Assembly: GCA_964007475.1 (NCBI GenBank)
Contig: CAXFZM010000180.1
Location: 62,001-126,000, forward strand
Direction of reading: 5' to 3'
Source of the DNA: Hybos culiciformis
Taxonomy: Eukaryota > Arthropoda > Insecta > Diptera > Hybotidae
DNA: 64,000 bases
Part shown: positions 10,003-21,428 of the stretch, one piece after another
Layout of the letters: each line of letters begins with the position of its first letter
Position numbering within the stretch: position 1 is the stretch's first letter
Program-made: the position numbers and the translations under genes
Notes under the pieces: generated by a model
What the model saw: only the letters and a program-made list of their open reading frames with translations
Told to the model about the DNA's origin: nothing
The model's database searches: none

Positions 10003-13000
10003 TCATTGCAAACATTTTGAGCAGAACCAGTCTTCAGATAGATCTTGTAGTGAGTCAAAGCACTTTCGATTGTACCAATTTTGGCAACAGTCGCACATTA
10101 TGGAAAAATCGGACAGCTTCTCTTGGCACTTCTCACACTTCCATGGACCATTCTTACATTTGATTTTGATTAGGTTCTTAAATGGTTGAAAGGCATTTCT
10201 TTCAAAAAAACCCTTAAGTATATTAAAGTTGGTGTAATTGTTTCCAAGGCTATCGCCCATTTCGCTGGGTTGAATTGTAACTACATATTCCATTTTGATT
10301 TTTTTCCTCTTTATAACTTCTTCGATTTGTGATTTTGACAAGAAGGCGGCTAGCAATAAATGTACCTGCTCTTCAACAGCTTTTGCTGCAAATTTTAAAC
10401 AGTTTTTACCTGATGCTCTTTGACGTCTAATTCAGTGGAGTCTTCCTCAATTCTTTTTGATTCTGGTTTCGGAAAAGTCGTGTCAGATGGCTGAAAGAGA
10501 CAAAAGATGGTTCAATTGTATAATGATTAACTGCTTAATGATATAAAAATAAAAAATAGGAATACAGTCATACCTCGATTAACGCTACCTCTTTTAGCGC
10601 TGTTTCGTTATAAATTATTTTTTAAAATGTTTTATTTTTCTAATTTCATATTTATAATTCTTGGAATCGCTCTATTGCAAAATTTCAAAAATAATTATAA
10701 TTCGGGGAATCCTAATGTGAAATTTTGTATTAATTGTTCATTTCAAATAGTGATAGAAATAGTTTTATTGTTTTGTTATACCTATGTATTAAATTCTAAT
10801 TTAGTTTCTAAAAAAGTGTAAATGAATCAAAAAAAAATACCATTGTTCATACCATACCATACTGCAAAGTACCAAAAAAAAATTGGTTAGGAACGTAACC
10901 CCATATTTTACTGTAAATAGCACCTCTTTTAACGCTGTTTCTGTTAATGTTCAATTTTCAATAATTTTCAGGAACGCATCATGAGCGCTAAACGAGGTAT
11001 GCCTGAAATCAGGCAAAATTCGCAAAAACACCAATAATAATAGGATTAAAAATAATGATAGTTGAAAGATTATTGTCAATTAATTAATAAAAATCGTGTA
11101 TCACTTGTATCCAGAAGTGCGTACGAAGTTCAATCAAACAATAAATACAAACAAAAAAAAGTCAGAGAAATGAAAAAGTTAAATTCGTAAGAACTGCAAG
11201 TATTGCAATTATAATGTGATAGAATACTCAAATCCAAATTAAATTTAGTATTATCAAGTGGAAATGCATGTCAAGAATTACATTATTGAAGATATATATT
11301 TGAAGGTTGTAAGATTTCCGATATCAACACAACTGGAGAAGACGCGCAGCTTATGGGCAAATCAATCAAGCATCCAAGATTACTTTTTCTTGGCAATTCT
11401 CATTATACAAGTTCTCATCAAGTGCAGATAAGTCGATCAACTTTATGGATGAATTTTTTGAAGTATGAAAATCGTTTTTTGGAATAGATGCAGGTGGGGA
11501 ACTATTGAAGTTCTTTAGTGTCTGTTCAAGCATTTGGAATTGGTGCTCAAAAACAGAAGTGGTCTGGTTTATCATCGTTTTTGTAAATTTTTGTAAAAGT
11601 TTTTGGAGTTCTATTATTCTTTCTCTTTTTCACCCACTCCATAAAAAAAAATGTAATTATAACATTATGATAAATTTGATCACGTTAAATGTTTTCTTTT
11701 GTTTGTCCTAACATTTATCGGATGTAATTATTTGTCTCCCCTCAAATTTTTCATAATTTCCAGACCCAAATAAACTCTTAACTTTTTATTGTAAATAAAA
11801 ATTTTGTTTCATTGTTGTAGTTACAGTTTTTCATACAAATCGTTAAAATTTGATTTATGTCCAACATAAAAAAATTATTCCATAATTTTTCTATGACATT
11901 GTTAGTAAATATATACATACCTCATGACTTTATTACATGTTTTACTAGAAATATGTACGAGTGAGTACACGTATATGTAGCATATGTAGTTAATGATTTT
12001 TCAATTCATATAAACTTAAAAAATGCAGGTCAGAGACGTACATTGGTATTGAATTTTGTCCCATGTCCTCAGTTATTATTTCTTCATTATTAATTTCTTC
12101 ATTGTCGATTCTTCTTTCTTGCTTTTTTTGCTTCTTTTTAATTTCTTTGTTATTTAAAACCTATATAAAGTTTAGTTTTCTGTTTAATAAAATAAATATT
12201 TTACTTCTGATATAGATCAAGATTATTCGAATACAAAATGTTGCTTACAGTCATGTAATATTCGTGATCATGTTCAACGTTTATTCTACTTATTTCCAGC
12301 GCTTTTTAAACTTTTCCTTCTTCGTAGAATTCATCTACGATATCTAGCGAAATCCATTTAGCACGTGTTTGGAAAGGACATTGTTTAATTAGTGATCTGA
12401 AATGTAATTTTAATTTGGATATCTTGGCGTATTCAAACACATTAGTTTACTGTGCATAACAATACTGATATTATAATACGTAGGAAAAGTTACCACGAGT
12501 ATTAAATTTTCTTTTGTATTTTGCGTAAATTACGAAGAATATGCAAATAGGGCTATTATTTTATGCAAGCATTGTATTGTCACCGGAAATAAGGATCTGT
12601 GCAAAATCGGTTCGCGGGAACAGGGTCAAATATCAGTTGTAAGATTTGATGACAAACTTACTAACGTACAAACTCACAAGCGCTCAGAGCATCTTTTTAA
12701 TAATAAAATCCTGTTTCTTAAATTTTTTTTATATTTTTTTATGTATACGAAAACAAGATTATAGAGCATGCGAAAAAGTATCGCGAACAATGTAATAAAA
12801 TGTATAGATGTATTTATTAAATCTCGAAAAGAAATATAATAATAATAATTACTTGTCGATGTTCTTCAGTTTGTTTAGATTGAGGTTTACTGTCTGTAAG
12901 CAAAATAGGATTTCGGTATATTTTATCTTGCTGTAATTTTCGAACAAATCTTCCGATTTCTGCTGGATTTTTTGCATCACTTTCTTATTTATCTCATGGC

Positions 13001-13136
13001 TCCCTTTTTTTTTATATTAAAACCATAGATCAAAGCGAATTCGCAAACCCTATTTTCTAATTCCTTAAAACTGAAAAAAACGGCTTCCTTGAAACTCAGC
13101 TATTGAAATTAGTGTGCACTCTACGGAGTCAGACAT
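10003..13136 (-). pseudogene. Decayed multi-exon gene ending in a PHD-like finger
   Basis: Exon-like blocks on the minus strand: 13136-12853 (MSDSVECTLISIAEFQ, KELENRVCEFALIYGF, KNPAEIGRFVRKLQQDKIYR), 12396-12249 (CPFQTRAKWISLDIVDEF), 12160-12042 (basic then acidic), about 11640-11384 (coiled coil, SVFEHQFQMLEQTLKNF), 10490-10410 and 10385-10003. Most have good donors and acceptors. The last block, KAVEEQVHLLLAAFLSK onwards, ends in a zinc-finger-like region: WKCEKC, MCDCCQNWYNRKCF, WFCSKC. This spacing is PHD-like, but the expected His before the RKC motif is Asn. Damage is visible: a TAA at 12308-12306, stops or frame changes between 13070 and 12975, and several junction phases that do not agree. 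The family was not recognised; a transposon-encoded or domesticated protein is possible. A pogo-like MITE (10565-11005) sits in an intron. Confidence 0.55.
10565..11005. mobile_element. pogo/Tigger-like MITE
   Basis: The left end is CAGTCATACCTCGATTAACG preceded by TA. The right end is CGCTAAACGAGGTATGCCTG followed by AA instead of TA. The inverted ends match CAGKCATACCTCG, typical of Tc1/mariner-pogo (Tigger) elements, which insert at TA. A second CCTCTTTTARCGCTGTTTC motif occurs at 10588 and 10922. The 441 bp contain no transposase. It lies within an intron of the PHD-like pseudogene. Confidence 0.75.
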
Positions 13137-13412
13137 CTTCTGAAAAAATATACTAATAATATAATACTGTTTAACCTTTATTTAAACGAGATCTACTAAA
13201 AGATGTTAAAAAAATTATTACGCGCTGAATTATTAAAATGACTATTTTTTTTGTTCACAGTTGGATATTAGGATTTACTTGTATGTATAGAAAGGTTTTC
13301 GTGGAACAGGGGCTACAACAGCTTGAATAATCGTTAAAATGTGAAATTTTTCACATTTCCAAAAAAGCGTAAGTTCTGATGATAAGAGCCCCCACGATTT
13401 AGCTTAAACTTG
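13137..13412. other. Intergenic, no gene seen
   Basis: AT-rich sequence upstream of the PHD-like pseudogene start; nothing assignable. Confidence 0.4.
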
Positions 13413-13736
13413 GGGGGGTAGAGAGGGTGCCAAAACACCCAAAACCGAAAACTGTTATTGGGGTTCAGGCTTTGTTTCGAAAGTTTTCATACAATTTATA
13501 TGGGCAATTTTGTTATTTACCCAATTTGCTTTATTTTATGAGAGTGGGTAGAGGCGATAAACCAGAACGACTAGTGGGGGTCGCCGCCTCCTGTCTCGTT
13601 CAAGAGCACTCCCCTACCAAAGATAAAGCAAATTGGGTAACAAAAACATTGCCCATATAAATTGATTTTCGAAACAGGGCCTGGGCCTTAATAATGGTTT
13701 TCGATTAGGGGGTTTGGGCACTGCCTCTATCCCCTC
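13413..13736. repeat. Fold-back element, arms ~125 bp
   Basis: The left arm (GGGTAGAGAGGGTGCC ... CCCAATTTGCTTTA) is matched in inverse by the right arm (TAAAGCAAATTGGGTAAC ... GGGCACTGCCTCTATCCC). Mismatches are scattered. The spacer is relatively GC-rich (around 13550-13615). Both arms include TATATGGGCAA/TTGCCCATATA and the TTTCGAAA motif. Probably a MITE; no target duplication was identified. Confidence 0.75.
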
Positions 13737-13875
13737 TTCAGTTTCAACAATATCTGTAAAGGGTCACACTGTACTTTAGCTAGTGGATATCGGATTTTTC
13801 AGTGTAAAAAAATGAACCATTTTTAATTTTTCGAAAATAACTGGGAAAGGGTTCGTTTTTTCGTGCACCGTCATT

Positions 13876-14757
13876 GATTACCGGTTAGTTCCGCCACCAA
13901 TTGATTTAAATTTATTACAATTCTTTTTATATTTGAATTAAAATTTAATGTACGTGTACCAAATTCAAGTGGATTAAAGTTTCTGCTTATAATTCGAAAA
14001 ACAAAATTCTTCTAAACAGATCGATTACCGGCTAGTCCCGCCACCAATTGATTTAAATTTATTACAATTCTTTTTATATTTGAATTAAAATTTAATGTAC
14101 GTGTACCAAATTCAAGTGGTTTAAAATTTCTGCTTATAATTCGAAAAAAAAAAATTCTACCAAACTGACCGATTACCGGCTAGTCCCGCCACCAATTGAT
14201 TTAAATTTATTATAATTATTTTTATGTTTGAATTAAAAATTAATGTACGTGTACCAAATTCAAGTGGATTAAAGTTTCTGCTTATAATTCGAAAAACAAA
14301 ATTCTTCCAAACTGATCTATTACCGGCTAGTCCCGCCACCAATTAATTTAAATTTATTATAATTCTTTTTATGTTTGAATTAAAATTTAATGTACGTTTA
14401 CCAAATTTAAGTGGATTAAAGTTTCTGCTTATAATTCGAAAAACAAAATTCTTCCAAACTGATCGATTACCGGCTAGTCCCGCTACCAATTGATTTAAAT
14501 TTATTATAATTATTTTTATATTTGAATTAAAATTTAATGTACGTGTACCAAATTCAAGTGGATTAAAGTTCCTGCTTATAATTCGAAAAACAAAATTCTT
14601 CTAAACTGATCGATTACCGGCTAGTCCCGCCACCAATTGATTTAAATTTATTATAATTATTTTTATGTTTGAATTAAAATTTAATGTACGTGTACCAAAT
14701 TCAAGTGGATTAAAGTTTCTGCTTATAATTCGAAAAACAAAATGATCAATTACCGAC
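13876..14757 (+). repeat. 147-bp satellite, six copies
   Basis: GATTACCGGCTAGTCCCGCC begins monomers at 13876, 14023, 14171, 14318, 14465 and 14612, giving a period of 147-148 bp. A truncated start, CAATTACCGACCC, lies at 14747. Each monomer continues with ACCAATTGATTTAAATTTAT, AATGTACGTGTACC and CTGCTTATAATTCGAAAAAC. Copies differ by a few substitutions and the first is the most diverged. Confidence 0.95.
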
Positions 14758-15028
14758 CCTTACAAAATTGCCCGTACAAAATTGGCGAAATGTTTGCGGT
14801 GAATTTCCGATGCGGGCCTTTGCCCTAATAAGAATTTTTGATTTTGTAGGTGTGCGCACCGCCGGTACCCCACAACAAGTTTCAGTAAAATCGGTTGGTT
14901 GACGCCACCACCAATTGTCGATTGGATTGTCCCAAAAATTGACGTTTTCTTTTTGTAAAATTAAAATTTATGTAATATATGCAATTAATAAATTAATAAA
15001 TTAATAATACAGTTAAAACTCACCTGTT
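14758..15028. other. Spacer between satellite and palindrome
   Basis: No gene. GCCACCACCAATTGTCGATT at ~14900 resembles the satellite core CCGCCACCAATTG, so a diverged satellite or its parent element may extend here. Confidence 0.4.
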
Positions 15029-15292
15029 AATTCTTTAAAGGGCGATCAAAGGAGTATAAGTCAATTTTTTACAAAAACGAAATACATACATTATTTCTTT
15101 AAAGGGCGATCATAGGAAAATAAGACAATTTTTTACAAAAACCAAATATATACATTATTTAATAATGTATATATTTGGTTTTTGCAAAAAATTTACTTAT
15201 TTTCCTATGATCGCCCTTCAAAGAAATAATGTATGTATTTCGTTTTTGTAAAAAATTGACTTATACTCCTTTGATCGCCCTTCAAAGAATTA
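15029..15292. repeat. 264-bp near-perfect palindrome
   Basis: The two arms meet at ~15160 in TACATTATTTAATAATGTA. Each arm carries two tandem ~73-bp copies of TTTAAAGGGCGATCA then AGGARWATAAG then CAATTTTTTACAAAAAC. The right arm is the reverse complement with only a few changes (for example AAAGGG versus TGAAGGG). This is a compact four-copy fold-back structure. Confidence 0.9.
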
Positions 15293-16915
15293 TTGTTTGC
15301 TAACTTATTGATTGCTCACTTATTGTTTTAACTTTTTTTTTTCGTTAAAAAAAACCACGCCAGAATCCAAAATTTTACCACAGGTTGTTCCAGCCAACAC
15401 AAATAAGTGTAAATGTAAATTTTTTTTTTAATCAAATTTTTTATTTCAAGCCTTTAATTTGTTTAATTGAATTACAATTTTTTTAATTTTAAATTTTATA
15501 AATCAAAAATTCAAAACTACCATTCTAACGTTATAAACGGGAATGATTGAGAAATCGTGGAGAAATCACGCCTTTAAAAAAGAATGAATAGAATAAGACT
15601 TTACTCCGACATTTAGTCTGCGCCGTCATCGGCGTGTAAAAAACAAATTTTTCTAATCTTAAAAACATATTTTTGAAGCTCTTTTACAAAAAAAATCCTC
15701 CAACTAATTGTTTTTTTTTACCGTTCTTTAATAATGATGTTTTACTTGCTTTAATTGACAATTTTTTAATTCTTTTACTTTTTGACGGAAGGGAACGCGA
15801 ATAAAAAAAATCGCACGCCGCTACATCATATTAAAATGCACTCAATGCGTACGTACTGACGCAACGGCGGTCAGCGCTCGGCGTATTTTCTTGTCGGCAT
15901 CTGAATTTAATGTTAATGTATTGTTTGAATGGGATCAATGGACGTATTTTTTCGTATTTTTTTTTGCTGTGTGTTTCTTTTTCCTGTTTTTGTTTCTTTT
16001 TCCTGTTTGTGTATCTTTTTCCTGTTTCTATTTCTTTTTCTTTTTCATGTTTGTGTTTCTTTTCTTCCCATAGAGACAAAATTTGACTTTATAGTGGAGA
16101 TAGTCTCAAAAATCTTACGTCGTAAGTTCGCCGCGACATATAACAGCAGTAAAATCGTGTCGTTCAGAAATAAAAAAACTTGGTAATTAAAATCCGAGTT
16201 AAATTTTTTAAATAATAGCTAATAAGTGAACAGACTCTTAATAAAACTTTTATTAAATTCGTTTATTTTTGATATGAAAGTGGATAATTTCAAGAATTAA
16301 ATTGCTTTTTTGAATCAAGTTTAGACTCAAAAATTTTTTTTTGAAAAACCGTCGCTTTTTTTAAGCTTTTATGTATTATTTTTATTTTAAGCCAATATGT
16401 ATTATCATAATCCTCATGACATTTAGGTATATTTAAATTTTTTGAATTTACACTTTCTATGCCATCATTTGGAAAATCAAAGTTCAATGTACCCAAAAAA
16501 TTATCTTATACATATTTCTACATAGAGTTCATTAAATGGAAATATCAAATAAGTATTGTTATTGTATATAAGTAAGTATTTTTAAAATTTTAGTTTGTGT
16601 TCGAACACATCGAAAAAAAGACTGCATTTCTAAAGACAATCGTGGTGTTCAATTTAATTTTGCATATTTTATGAAATGACTCTTACTATGGTATACAAAA
16701 TATACAGCTTTGGAACTAAACACATTTTTTATTTATAGGCAATTTCATAAATAACATCACAAATATGATTTTTTTCCATCTACAATTATGTCGATCTTCT
16801 TGATATGTCACTATTTTGTTAGTAAAATATACTACTTCTATTTTTGAAATAAAAACATAAGAGAAGGTAAATTACATTCATAAAACTATGAAAACTACGT
16901 TTAATCTTGATTGTA
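15293..16915. other. Intergenic; pyrimidine-rich tract at ~15950-16070
   Basis: The tract is built of TTTCTTTTTCCTGTTTNTG repeats and gives overlapping spurious ORFs on both strands. A minus-strand open stretch 16496-16290 contains TLNFDFPNDGIESVNSKNLN and could be a gene fragment, but I recognise no family. Nothing else is supportable. Confidence 0.4.
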
Positions 16916-17599
16916 CGAGCCCTGCATCATAAGACCTCGTACGGGTTTTTTTTTTTTGAGTTTGTTCTACTTTTTTCCAGTTTTGTATTTTTTTCGTTTA
17001 ATCCAACCTTTTTTAGGAGTTTTTGGTCTTTATAAAAAAAAAATTTTTTAAGTTAAATTTTGAGAAAAAATTTATTTTCCAAAAGTCTACTTTTAACTTT
17101 TTTTATGGGCATCGCGGAAATTTTCGAAAGATGTATTTTGAAGGGCATTTGGGTGTAGTTAATTTTAGCTTTTTAGGTTTTTTCGATGAAATAAAGGAGA
17201 GAGTCAAAAAACGCATTTGAAAATCCAAAAAACAGACCAAAAACGCGAAAAATAGCAATTTTAGCCTGTTTTTTGGAATTTCAAAGGCGTTTTTTGGCTC
17301 TGTCCGTTATTTTATCGAAAAAACCCAAAAACCTAAAATTAACTACTCCCAAATGCCCTTCAAAATGCATCTTTCGAAAATTTCTGCGATGCCCATAAAA
17401 AAAGTTTTAAAAGTAGATTTTTGGAAAATAAATTTTTTCTCAAAATTTAACTTAAAATTTTTTTTTTTTTATAAAGACCAAAAACTCCTACAAAAGGTTG
17501 GTTTAAACGAAAAAAATACAAAACTGGAGAAAAGTGGAAAAAAGTAGAACAAACTCAAAAAAAAAAAAACCCGTACGAGATCTTATCATGCAGGGCTCG
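16916..17599. mobile_element. 684-bp fold-back element at a TA site
   Basis: It starts CGAGCCCTGCATCATAAGA, ends TCTTATCATGCAGGGCTCG, and is flanked by TA on both sides (16914-16915, 17600-17601). The arms are complementary over nearly the whole length, including GACCTCGTACGGG/CCCGTACGAGATC and ATGGGCATCGCGGAAATTTT against its inverse. The centre is near 17250. The TA flanks suggest a mariner-like MITE, but TA alone is weak evidence. Confidence 0.8.
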
Positions 17600-17601
17600 T
17601 A

Positions 17602-17852
17602 AACAAATTAAAAACTATGCACTTACCAAAAGATTTACACACAATTGCATACAGTGTGCACGTACAATTATCCTTGTATGATCAAATCCTAAAAACATTA
17701 TATGCAACATTAAGGGTAAATGCAATGTCCAATCAATTCCAGGAATTCCATCTATCACAATATAAACCAAAAGCATTACAGCAACATTGCACCTGAATAA
17801 AATAAGTTGTGGTAATTAATTCTAGATTACTATCAACCAGGCTCAGACGCTT
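17602..17852. other. Unique AT-rich segment
   Basis: No gene or repeat recognised between the fold-back element and the next MITE. Confidence 0.4.
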
Positions 17853-17860
17853 TCATTGAT

Positions 17861-18408
17861 CAGGGCTGCCAGATGGAATGAATGAAATTTCCTCAAATTT
17901 TCAAGAAATTTCCCCAAAATAGACACTTTTTTAAAAAAATTCCTCAAATTTTTTTTTATATTTTTGTGTACTAAAATTTTTTTTTACCCTAAATTAAAAA
18001 CAAAAAAAAATTGGATAACGGTTTTACTCACTTCAGTTTTTCCCCAAAAACAGCTTATTTTTGCAAGATTTCCTCAAATTTTTAATGTGTTCAGATTTTA
18101 TGCGGTACCTATATGTTGTACATCAAAAAGTTTAGTTCCAACAATAGATTTTGAGCTCAACGTACGTAGACGAATATGGTAATGATATAAATTTTATTAA
18201 AATCATTAGGGTGAAAAAAATTTAGTCTTAAATTTTAAATATTGTTGATTGCCAACGTTAGCACAATATTTCTGAATTTCTTCAAATTTTCCTCAGAAAA
18301 AAAAATTTTCCTCAAATTTTTCCCCATGTTTTTTTTAACTTTTTTTTTTCCCCCGAAATTAAAAATTTCCTCAGTTTGGGGAAAAAATTCCTCAATCTGG
18401 CAGCCCTG
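17861..18408. mobile_element. hAT-type MITE, TSD TCATTGAT
   Basis: The ends are CAGGGCTGCCAGATGG and AATCTGGCAGCCCTG, inverted. A perfect 8-bp duplication TCATTGAT flanks the 548 bp (17853-17860 and 18409-18416). Inside, AATTTCCTCAAATTTT-type motifs repeat in both orientations. There is no coding sequence. This family differs in TIR from the MITEs at 743, 25384 and 58515. Confidence 0.92.
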
Positions 18409-18739
18409 TCATTGATTTATAGCCGGCTAGGTCAGGCAACCGTGAATTTTCGGCAAAGCCGCCGCCACGAATTTATGATGATTATTCATGAATAGCCGCT
18501 AGACGAATTTTAAAAATCAATTAGCCAGCCACGAAATCAAAAATAAAATTCAAGCAGCTGCAGTCCAAAACTAAACAAACATTTGCGCGGGAGAGGCAAA
18601 ACAAAACTACAATACAATCACTCACAAACAAAACAAAGTACATTGGTGAAGGACAATGATGCGTTACGTTTGTGTTTGTGTATTTTTGTTTTGTCTTTTC
18701 AACGAAAATGCAAGTCATTTAGAAGACATAATTCGGTTA

Positions 18740-18914
18740 TTCGTTATACTGTTATAAGTTATACATTATTCGCAGTTCGCACGCGTTTTTTAATAGAAAT
18801 TTTAAATATTAAGTGAATAAGCTGAATTAAAAATAAAAAAAAGATTTTTAATACAAATTTTAATTAAAATAAAAAATAAAAATAAATTAAACCAACGAGA
18901 AAAAAAATTATAAG
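18740..18914 (+). promoter_or_regulatory. Candidate promoter and 5' UTR exon of the hAT gene
   Basis: At ~18770, GCAGTTCGCACGCG resembles an arthropod initiator with an active downstream G/C patch. A strong splice donor AAG|GTGAGTTT follows at ~18914. The next good acceptor before the hAT start codon is TTTTATAG|AATGTCAG at ~21427. This would make 18775-18914 a non-coding first exon and the 327-bp satellite intronic. It is inference from signals only; no transcript evidence is available. Confidence 0.3.
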
Positions 18915-19056
18915 GTGAGTTTAAACTTTTTATTTAAAAATTCTAGCACTGTCGGATTGGGGCCGAAGCGGCACATTTTGTTTGATTAATTTTTAAGAAT
19001 TCGACTACAGTGGGAATCGGAGTGAACGATTTTCTTCAAGAAAAATAGACAAATTT

Positions 19057-21012
19057 GGAACTTCTACTGATTTTTGGAAAATAGAATGAAAGTTTTGTTT
19101 TCCAAATTTTGATATAAGTTTAAAATAAGAAAATTTGATTTATTTTTTGTTCATTTGAATTGAATAATTTTTTCAGAGAGGCAACTGAAATGGCCAGAAA
19201 GACACTGCACCTGCTGAGTGCTTGCCACTCAGTAGGTGCCTACTTCTACTTCTACTGGTTTTTAGAAAATAGAACGGAAAGTTGTCTTTTCCAAATTTTA
19301 ATACAAGTTCAAAATTAGAAAATTTTTAAAGGAAAAATGTTGCCTTTTCTTTGAAAATCAGTAGAAGCAGCCACTAAGCAAGTGCCAACTGCTACTGGTT
19401 TTTAGAAAATGGAAATTTTTTCTTTTCCAAATTTTTATTATTTGAATTTCTTATTTTTCATTTCGATGGTTTTTTTTATTCATTTGAATTGAATAATTTT
19501 TTCAGAGGCAACTGAAATGGCTAGAAAGACACTGCACCTGCTGAGTGCTTGCCGCTCAGTAGGTGCCTACTTCTACTTCTACTGGTTTTTAGAAAATAGA
19601 ACGGAAAGTTGTCTTTTCCAAATTTTAATACAAGTTTAAAATTAGAAAATTTTTAAAGGAAAAATGTTGCCTTTTCTTTGAAAATCAGTAGAAGCAGGCA
19701 CTAAGCAAATGCCAACTGCTACTGGTTTTTAGAAAATGGAAATTTTTTCTTTTCCAAATTTTTATTATTTGAATTTCTTATTTTTCATTTCGATGGTTTT
19801 TTTTATTCATTTGAATTGAATAATTTTTTCAGAGGCAACTGAAATGGCTAGAAAGACACTGCACCTGCTGAGTGCTTGCCACTCAGTAGGTGCCTACTTC
19901 TAGTTCTACTGGTTTTTAGAAAATAGAACGGAAAGTTTTGTTTTCCAAATTTTAATACAGGTTTAAAATTAGAAAATTTTTAAAGAAAAAATGTTGCCTT
20001 TTCTTTGAAAATCAGTAGAAGCAGGCACTAAGCAAGTGTCAACTGCTACTGGTTTTTAGAAAATGGAAATTTTTTCTTTTCCAAATTTTTATTATTTGAA
20101 TTTCTTATTTTTCATTTCGATGGTTTTTTTTATTCATTTGAATTGAATAATTTTTTCAGAGGCAACTGAAATGGCTAGAAAGACACTGCACCTGCTGAGT
20201 GCTTGCCACTCAGTAGGTGCCTACTTCTAGTTCTACTGGTTTTTAGAAAATAGAACGGAAAGTTTTGTTTTCCAAATTTTAATACAGGTTTAAAATTAGA
20301 AAATTTTTAAAGAAAAAATGTTGCCTTTTCTTTGAAAATCAGTAGAAGCAGGCACTAAGCAAGTGCCAACTGCTACTGGTTTTTAGAAAATGGAAATTTT
20401 TTCTTTTCCAAATTTTTATTATTTCAATTTCTTATTTTTCATTTCGATGGTTTTTTTTTATTCATTTGAATTGAATAATTTTTTCAGAGGCAACTGAAAT
20501 GGCTAGAAAGACACTGCACCTGCTGAGTGCTTGCCACTCAGTAGGTGCCTACTTCTACTTCTACTGGTTTTTAGAAAATAGAACGGAAAGTTTTCTTTTC
20601 CAAATTTTAATACAGGTTTAAAATTAGAAAATTTTTAAAGAAAAAATGTTGCCTTTTCTTTGAAAATCAGTAGAAGCAGGCACTAAGCAAGTGCCAACTG
20701 CTACTGGTTTTTAGAAAATGGAAATTTTTTCTTTTCCAAATTTTTATTATTTGAATTTCTTATTTTTCATTTCGATGGTTTTTTTTATTCATTTGAATTG
20801 AATAATTTTTTCAGAGGCAACTGAAATGGCTAGAAAGACACTGCACCTGCTGAGTGCTTGCCACTCAGTAGGTGCCTACTTCTACTTCTACTGGTTTTTA
20901 GAAAATAGAACGGAAAGTTTTCTTTTCCAAATTTTAATACAGGTTTAAAATTAGAAAATTTTTAAAGAAAAAATGTTGCCTTTTCTTTGAAAATCAGTAG
21001 AAGCAGGCACGT
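19057..21012 (+). repeat. 327-bp satellite with repeated hairpins
   Basis: AGGCAACTGAAATGGC occurs at 19179, 19506, 19833, 20160, 20488 and 20815 (period 327 bp). Every monomer contains the hairpin GCACCTGCTGAGTG-CTTGC-CACTCAGTAGGTGC and a second one around GGCACTAAGCAAGTGCC. TTTTTTCAG precedes each AGGCAACTG, so every monomer presents a 3'-splice-site-like signal followed by an ATG. A 39-codon frame in the monomer is broken by TAG in copies 3 and 4, arguing against coding. Confidence 0.95.
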
Positions 21013-21039
21013 TCTGAGGCATTTTTTTCCCTTTTCAAA

Positions 21040-21310
21040 TTTTCTAATTTTAAACTTGTATTAAAATTTGGAAAAGAAAAATTTCACTTCTATTTTCTAA
21101 AAACCAGTAGAAGTAGGCACCTACTGAGTGGCAAGCACTCAGCAGGTGCAGTGTCTTTCTAGCCATTTCAGTTGACTCCCTGAAAAAATTATTCAATTCA
21201 AATGAACAAAAAAAACCATCGAAATGAAAAATAAGAAATTCAAATAATAAAAATTTGGAATAGAAAAAATTTCCGTTTTCTAAAAACCAGGAAAAGTAGG
21301 CACCTGCTGA
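21040..21310 (-). repeat. Inverted partial monomer of the 327-bp satellite
   Basis: TAGAAGTAGGCACCTACTGAG, AGTGTCTTTCTAGCCATTTC and CCATCGAAATGAAAAATAAG are reverse complements of the array to the left. The satellite therefore ends in an inverted copy, and 20760-21310 can fold into a long hairpin. Confidence 0.9.
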
Positions 21311-21428
21311 AATAACTTTTGTTTTCCAAATTTTTTAATATTTTTTCAATTTTGAGATACCTGTATACATAGCCCTTTTTTTATACATAGCCCTTTTTTT
21401 ATATGTTTTCAATGTTTTATTTTATAGA

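Noticed and set aside
15891..16186. Hydrophobic Phe-rich ORFs
   Set aside because: They are produced by a pyrimidine-rich microsatellite-like tract.
16290..16496. Minus-strand 68-codon ORF (TLNFDFPNDGIESV)
   Set aside because: Possible gene fragment, but no family, splice partner or neighbouring exon could be recognised.
17023..17547. ORFs of 64-65 codons in the 16916-17599 element
   Set aside because: Both arise from the two arms of a fold-back element and are low-complexity Lys/Phe sequences.
19189..19310. 39-codon ORF in each 327-bp satellite monomer
   Set aside because: TAG codons interrupt copies 3 and 4 and there is no sign of codon-level conservation.
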